Positions 1 to 11,579 of a stretch of 64,000 bases of DNA are shown here, one piece after another. The notes beneath the pieces were generated by a model. It had not been told where the DNA came from. It saw nothing but the letters and a program-made list of their open reading frames with translations, and searched no databases. This DNA comes from Paraescarpia echinospica (lineage: Eukaryota; Annelida; Polychaeta; Sabellida; Siboglinidae): the NCBI GenBank assembly GCA_020002185.1, contig CM034535.1:69800012-69864011 (forward strand), in the 5' to 3' direction. The first letter of the stretch is position 1. The number at the start of each line of letters is the position of its first letter. Position numbers and translations under genes: made by a program.

Positions 1-39
1 CCGGTAGAGTTATAGCCACGCCCACACGCGATTAACATT

Positions 40-40
<1 letters not shown>

Positions 41-99
<59 letters not shown>

Positions 100-110
100 T
101 GTGTGTGTAT
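41..110. repeat. (GT)n microsatellite
   Basis: Uninterrupted alternating G and T with one TA step near the end. It is a purine-pyrimidine alternating tract, and no coding potential is attached to it. Confidence 0.97.
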
Positions 111-119
111 CTGCAAACA

Positions 120-527
120 ATTTCTCAGTTAAAAATATATGCCATTACTTAATCAATTCATGCCCAGGGTGTAAATTGCCTCCCCACGGGCCAACACCAC
201 CATTCTAAAATAATAATGAGTGCTTTATTTTATTACCAGGGAGAAAATGCCAACACGAGTGCATAATAAAAATAGTGATTTTTCTCAAAATTAACATTAT
301 GCCAGTGACGAGAGAGGGGTGCAGGCACTAATTTGATGCAATGCTTATAAATAATATTATATAATTTATTTTGCACACAAATATTGTTCAGCCTAAACCA
401 GGGCACCTTACTAGCGAGAATTTAATATGCGCCTCAAAATTTGTTTGTTGTATCAGATGTAGATATGAGACATGTTGACAGGTACATATGTGGCATTAGC
501 AACATGCACGTTTGACAGGTGTTTTAA
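120..527. other. Intergenic DNA, no gene seen
   Basis: AT-rich sequence with stops in all frames. From about 400 onward it matches the left flank of the GGCA array at about 41.72 kb (shared wording around an 'actagcgagaatt' motif and an 'agacatgttgacaggtacatatgtgg' region). This is the left edge of the repeated unit 2. Confidence 0.6.
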
Positions 528-556
528 GCAAGCAAGCAAGCAAGCAAGACGGCAGT

Positions 557-596
<40 letters not shown>

Positions 597-598
597 CA
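528..598. repeat. GCAA/GGCA tetranucleotide array (short copy)
   Basis: About five GCAA units run into about fourteen GGCA units. The same array sits in the same flanking sequence at 41.87-42.13 kb, where it is several times longer. It is therefore an inherited part of unit 2 that has expanded or contracted independently. Confidence 0.95.
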
Positions 599-679
599 AT
601 TAAATGTTGTTATTAATAATTTGAAATGTAGTGGATCAGTTTCGTTTCCAGTGTTGATGGCCTGCATCCTTACAGTGAG

Positions 680-1690
680 GGTCATGACGTTTTGCATGAA
701 TCGGGCAAATGAGTTGCAAAGCATCATCGGCCAACTAGAACAACGACTCGATGATCTGCTTGGATGCCGCCAGTCGCTGCCACAGCACATCATTCCTCCT
801 CTTGTGAGCCGAGTGGTTTTTACAAAGAAACCGCTGGAACAACAGGCTACGCTTCGTCGTCGTCGACCTGTGACATAAACGAAGCAGGAGACCCAGTTAA
901 CCATGGTGACTATAGTCCTGTTCCCGACGTATCAGTTGGTCACCACATCTTGCAAGTGTGTAGAGGTGAGGCCGTGGCTGTACCACCTGCTATTCTACCC
1001 CCATGCCTGCGTAGGCACCCACACCCACCTAGAAAGATGCAGCCACGCTACCACCATTCCTCCAACAGTTCCAACAGACAACTCTTCAAGTCTGTGTCCA
1101 CTATTGATGTCGAACATTGGTTTATCTGTGGTGTTTACCCACATATTGGGGATGAGTGGATCTGTCACTTTTCTGAGCACCACAGGACACATGTTCAACC
1201 AGACGAGAAAGTACCTCTATCCATGCAATCAAATCAGAACATTGTCCCAAAATGTTAACTGCGGTGGTATGTCATAAGACAAGCCCTACTGGAATACTTT
1301 CGGTTGTGCAGGTAATGGATATTGTCAGTTGTTCCTCGGACAATATTTCAGAACCAAGAGCAATTAAGACATCTGTTGGTGAGGTACATCTAGTTTATAC
1401 CTATTTGATAGGATATGATTTTGCGGTGTGACGATTATTCATGACAACAAAATGGAACAAAGTGTGTCCATAGATGACCGTTTGTCTTGGTTGGCTGAAT
1501 AATGTAGTGGCGATTTATTCGGCACAGTCAGTTTGCTGTTGACAATCATTTCCATAATATGTTGACATAATTAACGTAGCTCCTCAAGGAAATAGGTTTT
1601 CGCGACTGTACACGTGTTGATGCGTATAAACGTACACGCTATTCGTCACGCGCAGGTGTGCATTTATGTATGTGGTTGTCCGTACCATGG
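680..1690 (+). other. Unclassified insertion in unit 2 with weak coding character
   Basis: The other copies of unit 2 (24.87, 42.23 and 56.63 kb) run directly from the 'cgtttccag...gatg' motif into the LINE remnant. Here about 1 kb of different, more GC-rich sequence is inserted. Two overlapping + frames (621-878 and 764-1258) are open but share no frame and match no domain I recognise. The first has a short heptad-like stretch (NRANELQSIIGQLEQRL). It could be a piece of a gag-like or other element gene, or non-coding. I do not call a gene. Confidence 0.35.
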
Positions 1691-1699
1691 AGGTCGCGA

Positions 1700-2235
1700 T
1701 GCTTATCTTTAGAAATAAAAACTAGATTGTATAATGGATTGCTATTATCTCGTATAAATTATTGTATCACGACATGGGGATATCAAGGAAACAGATTAAT
1801 GAAAATCCAAAAGAACGCACTGCGAAATATAACATTAAGCAAATACAATTCACACACAAAACAGCTTTTTAAACAACTCAACACATTAAAAATAGATGAC
1901 TTACTAACATTTCAAGAATTACAATTTTATTACAAATACAGAGTTCAAAATATACCTGTCTACTAAATAAATTGGCAGATAACCCCAAATACTGGCACCT
2001 AATTTGTATGCTGACTATAACACTCGAAGAACAACAGAACTACGTACATCAGAAATAAAAATGAATTTGCAAAATAAAAGTGTCTTAGATGTAATTTACC
2101 ACATGTTATTGATAATATCCCTAATTTAGTGATAGCCAAGATAGTGACCCGTAGTTTGTGAGGATTCTCAATTATGCCAAACACTATATGCTACAACAAT
2201 ATAACGTCATGTGCAATATATTGAATTGCTACATA
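1700..2235 (+). mobile_element. 3' remnant of a CR1/Jockey-type non-LTR retrotransposon
   Basis: The + frame 1658-1966 contains the end-of-reverse-transcriptase signature of CR1/Jockey-like LINEs: LYNGLLLSRINYCITTWG, then MKIQKNALR, then paired 'KQLNTLKIDDLL' and 'YYKYRV' blocks. After 1966 the frame shifts and the tail continues as recognisable but broken codons (a 'YNTR...LRTS'-like stretch) to about 2235. Only the last part of the RT domain and the tail remain. No endonuclease or catalytic palm is present. Homologous remnants lie at 24.87, 42.23 and 56.63 kb, all within unit 2, so these are duplicates of one old insertion. Confidence 0.75.
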
Positions 2236-2310
2236 TGTCAACCAAATTAATTATTTCATGAATGTGTGCAACACATTCCATAAAAGTACAGTACAACAAT
2301 ACATACACTT

Positions 2311-2390
2311 GCACACACGCTTACACGACCACACGCTTACACGACCACACGCTTACACGACCACACGCGTACACAACACACAAAACACAT
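2311..2390. repeat. 16-bp minisatellite (acacgcttacacgacc)
   Basis: About three and a half direct units. It lies at the same place in every full unit-2 copy: about 25.43 kb with fewer units and 57.19-57.32 kb with about eight. It is a fast-changing marker inside the duplicated blocks. Confidence 0.9.
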
Positions 2391-4119
2391 CTACAAAACA
2401 AGCTTCATACACAGTATGTAAGAGAACGACAATAACAAGTTTTATCACATATTTTTATTTCTTTATAAAACTTAGGATTAGAAACATGAAGAATTTGTTA
2501 TTTTAGATTTTTCGGGTGGCTCCTATGATAGCGACCAATTGTGATCTTAGTAGGAGTCTCCCGTCCCACAGCAATTGTTTTCTTGCTATTTGTTTTCGCT
2601 TTCTGTTTGTTTGGTACTATTATATATATTCTGCTTATTTTATTGAACTTTGCACTGTATGTTTTACATTGTGTTACTTGTCTATCTGAATACTGTGTTG
2701 TCTTGCTACGCTGTTGGGACTAATACAAGTATCCTTATCTGGAGATTGTTGTTATTCACCAGTGGCTATCGTCTGAAATGATCAACAAGTGTTATGTACA
2801 TCTCGTCTAGTGTTGGCATTTACATCGTTGTCAACTTATGTACTGCTGTTGACATATGTACTGCAGTTGATATTTGTTACAGTTATTATGAAGCCTGGCT
2901 TGTTTGTATTTTGGCGAACACATGGTACAAGCATTCAGCTACAGATAGTGCTTCGTTTCTTTTGAAGTTTCTTTTGAAGGTCATGTATAAGTTTCTGACA
3001 ACGCATCACCACATATTTATACAGGGAATGCTCGGATTATCTGCAAGTTTAGCGTTTTCAGTGCCTTAAAGCTACAATTTGTTTTACCTGCCTTGTATCT
3101 GTTCGTTACAGATTTGACGATTTATTCTTTGACGAATAAATCCGTTTCAAACACCTTGATGTTGGCGTCTACACCCATCACCAACAACGTTATAGAGATA
3201 TTATTCGCGTTTTAAAGTACAAATCCTTTATTGATGGGCAGCAAAGATGCACGTTACGCTGTCAAATTATTTCCAAAACAAACCTGTCAATACCCATCAA
3301 CAAGTCAGTGTTATCATATTATTACCGCTAAAATTAGTATTGGCATGTCCATAGGTATTCCAAATGAAAAAGTAAATCTCACCCAGCTCAGAAGAAACAG
3401 TAGGGACCGCTTAAATAAAATAATCAGGAAATAAACTACTTCGCAAATTTTACTGTAACACTGCACGTGACTCATTGCTGTGCTTGTCTATATTATCTGA
3501 ATTAAACGAAACTACACAGTATTCCAATTTTATAGTTTCTACTCAAGTCAATAACAGCGCTAACTTTTAAAAAGCTACAACTAATATTATATTATGTGTT
3601 GGTGACACCCCAAAAATAAATGTGGAAAAGAGTAACATTTGATACAGGAAATGTTTTAAAAAACAAATTCAGAAAGTACAGTTCTAACACCAACATATCA
3701 GAGTCACACTTGTAAAGCTACGGTTAGACGGTCATTGAAATTGAATAAATTTAAATCTTTGAGAGACAACAGATAGACACAGAAATCCTAGGAAATAAAG
3801 AAATAACATTTGATATATTTGACTTGATCATTAAAATCTTGATTTTTTTTCTTCTAAATATCAAAGGTTTTCAACCTACATTGTTGGCACCAATATATGA
3901 TGACACGAACACATGTTAGCAATACACAACCAAATTTTAATCGCGTACTGCATCAACAGCACAAATACACGGTGCTGTTCGACAGGACATGCATGTCTTG
4001 AGAACAACTCCCGGACAGAGAGAACTTGTGAGTGTTATCTTTATTCTCGGCACTCCGTAAGCGTTCCTAACAAGCAATTATTGTATTGTTGAGGATAAAT
4101 TATTGTATTTATCTACATA
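2391..4119. other. Unit 2 intergenic sequence, no gene supported
   Basis: AT-rich sequence repeated at about 25.5-27.15 kb and 57.35-58.98 kb. The short open frames here (2541-2723, 2794-3069, 3231-3434) are not conserved as frames between copies, because indels shift them, and they lack recognisable domains. I see ancient repeat or intergenic DNA only. Confidence 0.6.
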
Positions 4120-4740
4120 ATGGTCAGGGCCAAGGGGTAGCTTCTTTATAAGGAGACGGACGTATAGTCTATTGGTTCGACAGTTTATATACACATCAAC
4201 CTTAGGTGGATTGAGGATGCCACGTAGCACCTCTAGACCATAGGAATTTGGCGTGCCCGCAGACGGACGTATAGTCTATTGGTTCGACAGTTTATAAACA
4301 CATCAACCTTAGGCGGATCGAGGATGCCACGTAGCCCCTCTAGACCATATGAAGTTGGCGTACCCGCAGACCTTTTATAATGGGCCCACGTGACCACGTC
4401 CTCCCTAGTCCATCGGAAATGTGCCACCGTTCAGGTTATAATAAGCAGAAGTTATGTCATTTTCAACAGCAACCCCCCTATATTGACGAATATTTTTCAA
4501 CAGCAACCCCCTCCCCCCTTCCGATGTCACCAGTCCAGCCGAAGCAGCGGAGAAGCTCAAGTTCCGACAGCAGTTCAGCGAAAGAATTTCTACTACACCA
4601 TTATTTGGTTCGGCCTCAAGTGGAGGTTTTTGTGCCTACCAAACTACCCTCTCTAGATCCGCCCCGATGATGGCTAAGTGATGCAAGTGGTGATGGCTAA
4701 GTGATGCAAGTGGATGGGGGGGCCGTTTTGGACGCACAAT
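4120..4740. repeat. Interspersed repeat with an internal 107-bp tandem duplication
   Basis: The block starting 'aatggtcagggcca' recurs at about 27.16 kb and 58.99 kb, and its right part recurs at 39.84-39.97 kb. Only this copy contains a direct duplication of about 107 bp: the 'agacggacgtatagtctatt' segment occurs near 4153 and again near 4260. On the reverse strand it reads like a GC-richer repeat ending 'ggggcggatctagag'. Its class (MITE or SINE-like) cannot be assigned from this window. Confidence 0.65.
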
Positions 4741-4909
4741 TTTAGCGAGTCAAAAATCTGGTGGTGTTTTGAAACACCACGTAGATACAGTATTCTAACA
4801 GAAATACGTTACATTTTAATATATACGTTGTCAGATAAGTGGAGAAGATGATCCCGTAGATAAAACATTTTGATAATGAAAAATAGAAACTCTATCACAA
4901 ATCATGCTT

Positions 4910-5130
4910 AAGGGGCCCGTTGTGCACGTCGTTCCTCTACCGGTTTGGGAGACGTAGCCGGGTTGCGAACGTTTACGACCTTACTACAAGAGTCAGAACA
5001 CTCAGTCGGAAAAAAAATCCCGTCTGTCGTTTCATACAGCTGATCTATGGATGTGTTTACAACGTAATATTTTCTAAAAATAACATTCGCGGTTGGCTCG
5101 TATCCAAAAATATGTTCATAACAAAGGCGG
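4910..5130. repeat. Interspersed repeat element, forward copy
   Basis: The sequence around 'catacagctgatctat' plus flanks recurs at 27.79, 42.48 and 59.62 kb in the same orientation. It recurs inverted at about 6.44-6.58 kb and 44.09-44.23 kb. The forward and inverted copies flank the reverse SINE in each unit 2, so they could be two insertions of one element or the ends of a larger composite element. Confidence 0.6.
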
Positions 5131-5916
5131 TTCGCGACTACGGCCCTGTGTGGATATGTTGGCTCAGGACTGATTGTCACAGACTTTCAGGACTCATCTT
5201 AGGTGTTTCTCCTCTTCCTTCTTGCCCCCCTCTTCCGAAATTGTCGTCTCGCACCGCTTCATCGGGGTTCTAACGACTCTTAATTTCCGGTGTTAGGGGT
5301 GGTGGGACGCTAAGTTCAGGTATTGGTCGGTGTGTGTCTTCTTCCTACACACTGTGAACACATCACATGTGCTGAAGGAGTTGATGTGCTACGCTGACGA
5401 AAGACTATAGAACAACAAGGTAAAATCTAGTTTTGGATATGTCAAAGAGAAATCGTTTGATTACAAATTAACTAGCCCGAAGAATGTTCACCAATCTGAT
5501 ACCTCATTTGTTGAAATATCTTTCTATGTCTATCATTGTCTGTGCAATGAGGTAAACAGTAGATTTGATGTCACCGCACACTTTACATTGAAAGCGACTT
5601 TTGACGTAAATACTCAGTACATCCGTAATCGAAGGTGTGCCCGTGAGATTATAAATTACCAACTGCTCGCTCGTATTCGACACGTTTGTGAAAAAATATA
5701 CAAAAACGTTTGCAAAGGAAGACATTAAAAACTAGCGACATAGTTGAATAACAAAATGGTCACGTGCATAAATGCTCACCTAACACTTGTATGCTAAGTC
5801 GTTCCATCGCAAAGTTTCAGGCAGCAACGTAAGATTTACATAGAGGAGAATATGCAACAACACATTTGTAAACCTACAATTTTAAAGACTATCTCTTACG
5901 TAGGTTACACAAAAAA

Positions 5917-6230
5917 GTAAGTTCTTATATAGCGCAGTATTCAGTCTTCGTGACTGCTCAAAGCGCTTTACACTTTTCTCCCTGGCAGGCGTGTTCAATC
6001 GAACACCATCTCGACTTCTCCAGAAGGCTTTCAACCACGCTGCAAATAATGCGCGAAGACTATTTTTACAAAAATATCCACCACCGATTATAGCCAGGTA
6101 CTCATTCATACAGCTGAGTGAGCAACGTAGAGTAAAATAACTTGCCCAAGGTTCGACATCGCCGCACAGGATTTAAACCCGGCTTCTCTCAGTCGTGAGT
6201 CCGAAGCTCTAGCCGCTGTGCTACTGCGCT
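5917..6230 (-). mobile_element. tRNA-derived SINE, reverse orientation
   Basis: On the minus strand it begins with a tRNA-like head: 'agcgcagtagcacagcggct' (box-A-like), then an 'acccggctt'/'ggtttaaatcc'-type box B. It continues through a conserved body and ends 'gcgctatataagaactta'. The same family occurs reversed at 28.65, 40.67 (head only), 43.45 and 60.46 kb, and forward at 18.88, 37.51 and 50.63 kb. The length of about 315 bp fits a complete SINE. Confidence 0.85.
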
Positions 6231-6429
6231 ACACATTAATTCAAATTTGAAATCATGCATCGCCGGACCCTTGCATTAATGATGACGTTTTCGCGTCCTG
6301 ATCATTATAATATAATCATTTAATGAAGAAGACATCATCATTTAATGAAGCAAAAAGTGTAGCTCATTATTTTATTAACTCTTATCCAGCGTGGTAATGA
6401 CAGCCCATTCCTAAATCATAACCAACACA

Positions 6430-6716
6430 GGGCCGTAGTCTGGGGGTTCGGGGAGTTCACGCGAACCTCACTTTTAACGACCCACCTTTTTGAAAGGAAC
6501 TACCCGTCAAATATGTTTTTTTTATAGAAAACGTTAGGTTGTAAACACATCTATAGATCAGCTGTATGAAACGCCCGATGGGTGGTGTTTTCAAAAAACA
6601 ATACAGCGACCTAACGATGAATCGTGATAGTCGATGTCGCGATGCAATACAAGAGATGGTAAATTTAACTATCGACAGTCATCGGCGAGAGCACAGTGGA
6701 CTATCGATAGTAAGGA
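6430..6716. repeat. Inverted copy of the interspersed repeat plus a short palindrome-rich stretch
   Basis: The reverse complement of the 'gctgatctat...ggatgtgtttacaac' element is at 6437-6580. It is followed by several near-palindromic 'ctatcgatag' motifs shared with 30.42-30.52 kb and 62.24-62.34 kb. The homology stops at the scaffold gap. Confidence 0.6.
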
Positions 6717-7716
6717 NNNNNNNNNNNNNNNNNNNNNNNNNNNNNNNNNNNNNNNNNNNNNNNNNNNNNNNNNNNNNNNNNNNNNNNNNNNNNNNNNNNN
6801 NNNNNNNNNNNNNNNNNNNNNNNNNNNNNNNNNNNNNNNNNNNNNNNNNNNNNNNNNNNNNNNNNNNNNNNNNNNNNNNNNNNNNNNNNNNNNNNNNNNN
6901 NNNNNNNNNNNNNNNNNNNNNNNNNNNNNNNNNNNNNNNNNNNNNNNNNNNNNNNNNNNNNNNNNNNNNNNNNNNNNNNNNNNNNNNNNNNNNNNNNNNN
7001 NNNNNNNNNNNNNNNNNNNNNNNNNNNNNNNNNNNNNNNNNNNNNNNNNNNNNNNNNNNNNNNNNNNNNNNNNNNNNNNNNNNNNNNNNNNNNNNNNNNN
7101 NNNNNNNNNNNNNNNNNNNNNNNNNNNNNNNNNNNNNNNNNNNNNNNNNNNNNNNNNNNNNNNNNNNNNNNNNNNNNNNNNNNNNNNNNNNNNNNNNNNN
7201 NNNNNNNNNNNNNNNNNNNNNNNNNNNNNNNNNNNNNNNNNNNNNNNNNNNNNNNNNNNNNNNNNNNNNNNNNNNNNNNNNNNNNNNNNNNNNNNNNNNN
7301 NNNNNNNNNNNNNNNNNNNNNNNNNNNNNNNNNNNNNNNNNNNNNNNNNNNNNNNNNNNNNNNNNNNNNNNNNNNNNNNNNNNNNNNNNNNNNNNNNNNN
7401 NNNNNNNNNNNNNNNNNNNNNNNNNNNNNNNNNNNNNNNNNNNNNNNNNNNNNNNNNNNNNNNNNNNNNNNNNNNNNNNNNNNNNNNNNNNNNNNNNNNN
7501 NNNNNNNNNNNNNNNNNNNNNNNNNNNNNNNNNNNNNNNNNNNNNNNNNNNNNNNNNNNNNNNNNNNNNNNNNNNNNNNNNNNNNNNNNNNNNNNNNNNN
7601 NNNNNNNNNNNNNNNNNNNNNNNNNNNNNNNNNNNNNNNNNNNNNNNNNNNNNNNNNNNNNNNNNNNNNNNNNNNNNNNNNNNNNNNNNNNNNNNNNNNN
7701 NNNNNNNNNNNNNNNN
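6717..7716. other. Scaffold gap of exactly 1,000 N
   Basis: The round length marks an artificial spacer of unknown true size. Left of it is unit 2, broken in mid-repeat. Right of it is a (TA)n tract to about 7740. Open frames spanning it are artefacts. Confidence 1.
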
Positions 7717-7877
7717 TATATATATATATATATATATATAATTACATTTTTACATGAGTATGTACCGTATCAAATGTATGCATATTAATACTAATTACCT
7801 TCACATGTTTGAATTTTCGATTAGTTGTTTCATAATTACAGTGAGAACATGATGTATATTTTAAATGTCTTTTTCAG

Positions 7878-8587
7878 AGAATTGAACGTTGGTGGCTGTC
7901 GCTTCGACGCAGTGGGATGGACTGGTGGATAAATCTGATGAAAGACTTCGAGTCTCAAGGAATCATTTCAACCGACGATGATATTAAGATGTAAGCAATA
8001 TTTTGTACATTTCTGAAACAGCGTGATTCTTTGTGCAAGCGAACGGGGTAACTAACATAAGCAATTCAAAGCAAGGACCCAGAAAGACTAACTTACATAA
8101 TTGTTTACGCAGTGTTATGTACAGCATGTATTACTTACAACAGTTTTTTTTTTAAACAAGACATATGCACAGTATTGGTAGGCCTGATTTAATTCTACAA
8201 TACAATTCAAGCAGCTTCGTTCATTTCAGGGAGTGCTTGCGATTTTGCTTCACCCAGCTGATTCATGTCGACCTCGACCAGATTGCTCTCAGCGTAAGAC
8301 GCACAAGCGACACGGTCGTCCGAGGAAAACCAGACCTGCGGTATTTCTTGCCAGAGATTTATGGTAACGTAGCATTTAAATTGATGTACATTAATGCTAT
8401 GCAATTTGCACACATACGCATAAGGCATTTTAAGTTTACCGTGCATATTTGACGTACATATTTAATAATTGTATTCATCCCAAAGATCCCTAGCGGAGTG
8501 ATAGGAACCTTTTCCTAAGTCACAACAGTTATATTAAGCAAACCAATGTATGTACATCATTACAGTCTCTCTCTGTCTCTCTCTGTC

Positions 8588-8630
<43 letters not shown>

Positions 8631-8986
8631 TCAGGCATCATCGACTTAAGCAATGTGTTTATATACAAACGTTGATATTATTACGTTTACATTGTTGTGT
8701 TCCCTACGTTTGATTGAAACGTTTATTCTGTTGCACAATGCACCTTATAAACATTTACTAAGTTGTTCATAACGCTTCAGGTACTGTCGACTACAAAGTC
8801 GAAGTCGATCAGGAAGACATCAGAAACGTGAAGAGGATGTGCAGGAAACCCCGTGATTCAGGCTGCCGCGTTGACACTGAACGAGTCTTCCAGAGGCTGC
8901 TGGATCAACATGGACGAAACAAGCCGCAAGTCGTCCAGGAAGCGATCGAGCTGTACCGATGGCTTGTACCACGTGTCACCGCCTAA
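7878..8986 (+). CDS. Integrase-core-like (DDE/RNase H-fold) protein, last three exons, 5' end missing
   Basis: Three exons join in frame: 7878-7990, 8230-8363 and 8781-8986 (stop TAA at 8984-8986). They have good acceptors (tttttcag, atttcag, cgcttcag) and GT donors (gtaagc, gtaacg), giving about 149 residues. An ATTAAA signal lies at 9092-9097. RIERWW, WWINLMKDFE, ECLRFCF and YFLPEIYGTVDY match the C-terminal part of a multi-copy metazoan family annotated as 'integrase core domain' proteins, a DDE-transposase-derived group; this assignment is from memory. The usual Trp-Asn/His-Arg segment before the R-G-K-P-D motif looks several residues short, so this may be a degenerate or diverged copy. 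Upstream exons with the catalytic residues would lie in or before the gap. The three-exon structure shows it is not a recent retrocopy. Confidence 0.7.
8564..8624. repeat. CT-rich microsatellite in the last intron
   Basis: A run of tctctctg units then pure CT, followed by 'ttatttttcag', which looks like a spare acceptor. It lies between exons 2 and 3 of the integrase-like gene. Confidence 0.95.
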
Positions 8987-9599
8987 GCGCAATATATGTC
9001 ATAAGTGGCGAACTTGAACTAGATTACATGAAGTAACGCTAATGATGACAGATTGTATGTAAAATGTTAATTTGTTTTTGTAAAATGTATCATTAAACGC
9101 TAAACATTTTGCTATGAACAGTGTTGCCAGGTCACATATTTTGTCTGCACAAAGACCCAAAAAATCAAACCCAAACAAACCCACAAAATCGTCAAGTTGC
9201 GCATAAAATTAATTAGAAAATGCACATACAAGTATGTGCAACTAAAACATCCTCACGGGTATTTACGAAGAGAAAACTCATATTCTTCCTCCTTGAGACA
9301 CACAAGACAACCACGTGACTCTAAATATATGGGGTTAAATCTCATCTCAATCTCAAGCCCCCCACCTAAATATTTAGGTTCAGTCCCCCAAGTCCGGTTC
9401 CGACGCATATGTATATAACTAAACTATTTTAAGTTGTTTCTTTTATTCACGGGCAGTAGACCCTATGTAAATTGTGACTGGGTTATTCACTATAGTTGAG
9501 CGCCATCTACGCTTGCATTTTGAATCATTTTTAGCATTGCATACACGCACATAGTCACATGCGCACGCTCACTCGCACGCACACTCGCTACAGCCTCAA

Positions 9600-10455
9600 T
9601 CACGGGGTTTCCTGCACATCCTCTTCATGTGTATGATGTCTTCCTTGTCGACTTCGACTTTGTAGTCTACAGTAGATATAGCGTTTTACACAAGCTAGTA
9701 AATTGTTATAACATACATTGTATAACAGTACAAATGTTTCAATCAAACTTAGGGAAGACAACAACTATATTATCAATACCAATGTTTGCGTTTAAAAACA
9801 TTGCTTAAATCGATGCTGTTTGTAGTACAATAACCTTGTCTAAAACTAAACAGAGGTTGTTTGCAAACATTATTATAGTATCCTATGTTTAATAAGGTGA
9901 AGCTAATTTCCTACTTTACTGTTCATTTGTAAATATAATTTTCTCACCGTATACTAATTGTTAATAATGTACTATCACTCCTATTTTGCATGTTTTAATG
10001 ACATAGACTATATTCACTTTATTTTACATACTGTAATGATGTACATACATCGGTTTGCTTAATGGTACTGTTATGACTCAGAAAAAGGTTCCTATCACTC
10101 CGCTAGGGATCTTTGGGATGAATACAATTATTAAATATGTACGTCAAATATGCACGGTAAACTTAAAATGCCTTATACGTATGTGTGCAAATTGTATAGC
10201 ATTAATGTACATTAATTTAAATGCTACGTTACCATAAATCTCTGGCAAGAAATACAGCAGGTCTGGTTTTCCTCGGATGACCGTATCGCTTGTGCGTCTT
10301 CGTTTTTGATAAGTGCCAACTATACTCTGTGTTAATGATTTCTCATAAAACGTGCGGTGCAAACAAATTTAACGAATATGCACAAAGAAGCACGGTGTTT
10401 CGTCGATTGAAATGATTCCTTGAGACTCGTAGTATTTCATCGTTCAGTTTTCTAA
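9600..10455 (-). pseudogene. Inverted, broken partial copy of the integrase-like gene
   Basis: On the minus strand, about 10455-10395 resembles the end of exon 1 (the 'gagtctcaaggaatcatttc' segment). Positions 10305-10030 match exon 2 and its following intron at roughly 90% identity, including the donor 'tatggtaacg'. Positions 9672-9600 match the first about 70 bases of exon 3 and then stop. The 5' half of exon 2 is replaced by unrelated sequence and exon 3 is truncated, so no intact protein is possible. Because introns are kept, this is a DNA-level inverted duplication facing the copy at 7.9-8.9 kb. Confidence 0.75.
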
Positions 10456-10509
10456 GAAAGATACTTCTGATATACAACATGTTTTCACTGTAATTGTAAT
10501 TTCACTGTA

Positions 10510-10512
<3 letters not shown>

Positions 10513-10540
<28 letters not shown>

Positions 10541-10577
10541 CGTGGTATATATGTATATATATATATATATATATATA
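10513..10577. repeat. (TA)n tract
   Basis: Two TA runs separated by a short non-TA interruption. The sequence is self-complementary and likely prone to cruciform formation or slippage. Confidence 0.9.
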
Positions 10578-10699
10578 ATTGACGTGTGATATAATGTGTT
10601 TACGAAAGCAAAACGTGTGATGCTAATTACTATGACCATGCATACCGCTGATACCGTACATACTTATGTGATAATGTAATTTCTCCGTACTTACAATGA

Positions 10700-11250
10700 A
10701 TAAATAATGTAAACCAATACTCATTCAATATTTTTATTGTTGAGATGTATACTCTTGCTTTCTATGGGAACTTCCATAGACAACAACAACATGTTTTGCG
10801 ACATATCATCAAGGTGGTCCCATCTGAACGATTGTCCTCCAAAAACACATTCGCCTTTCCTCGTCCCATTCTGATACACCTTAACAGCTATGTTACACGG
10901 ATGTAACACAACTGAATTTTTTTAGACTAGAGAGCAATGTCGTTTTCTATATGATTCAGCACAAACGAGTATATCAAAATTTTAATTTACACCTGAAAGT
11001 GCCGATGCACTAAAGTGGGGGTTAAGTAGCACTTTCGGTTAATTGTATCTCTTGTCTGGCAAGTGGATTACATGATGTGTCAAAGTCGGTGCGTCTGTGG
11101 AGACGATAATCCCTGGGTCGGGAGCTATAATTAGAACAGCACCACCTCCCAAAATTGCAGCATTGGACTAGAATGATGCTACTTATTTACATCGTCTGGT
11201 CGTAGTTGCGCCTGTAGTTAATTGCGTCTTTGATATGAATAGTCGACACA
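10700..11250. other. No gene called; one weak minus-strand open stretch
   Basis: The minus-strand frame at 10909-10721 is open and reads like ordinary protein (an N-I-A-V-K-V-Y-Q-N-G run), but it has no ATG start and no clear acceptor. It could be a stray exon of the transposase-derived gene family nearby. I cannot identify it. Confidence 0.3.
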
Positions 11251-11267
11251 ATTGTTTCTGAACAAGC

Positions 11268-11515
11268 ATAAGCATGAGCCAACTAAGATGGGCAGGACTT
11301 GTAGAGAAAATGGGAGAAGAACGGATGGCAAAGAGAGCAGATGCACGGAGACTGGAAGGAAAAGGAGGCGAAGAAGAACTAGAATGCGATGGGAAGACTA
11401 TGGAAAAAGAGATTTTGAAGGATTGGGAGAAAGGTGGAAAACGAGAGCGAACGATCTGGTGGAGAGAGCTGTGCAGGATCAGCGAGAGAAATTTAAAAAA
11501 AAATCAGACATCGAG
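11268..11515 (+). mobile_element. C-terminal fragment of a non-LTR retrotransposon ORF2, frameshifted
   Basis: Frame 1 reads SQLRWAGLVEKMGEERMAKR, and the downstream half continues one frame over as RTRMRWEDYGKRDFEGLGER. Together they match the tail of a LINE reverse transcriptase ('R-L-R-W-x-G-H-V' then 'R-x-R-W-E-D'). The frameshift near 11350 and the missing RT core show it is dead. The RT fragment at 41.4 kb looks like an upstream part of the same LINE family. Confidence 0.75.
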
Positions 11516-11579
11516 CATCGGAATCGAGGCCAGTTTCATCCCTGACAGACAGGGATATATGAGGAGTTCAAATTCATGT

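Noticed and set aside
6566..7788. Two open frames of about 390 codons
   Set aside because: They run through the 1,000-N gap. The translation is almost all unknown residues.
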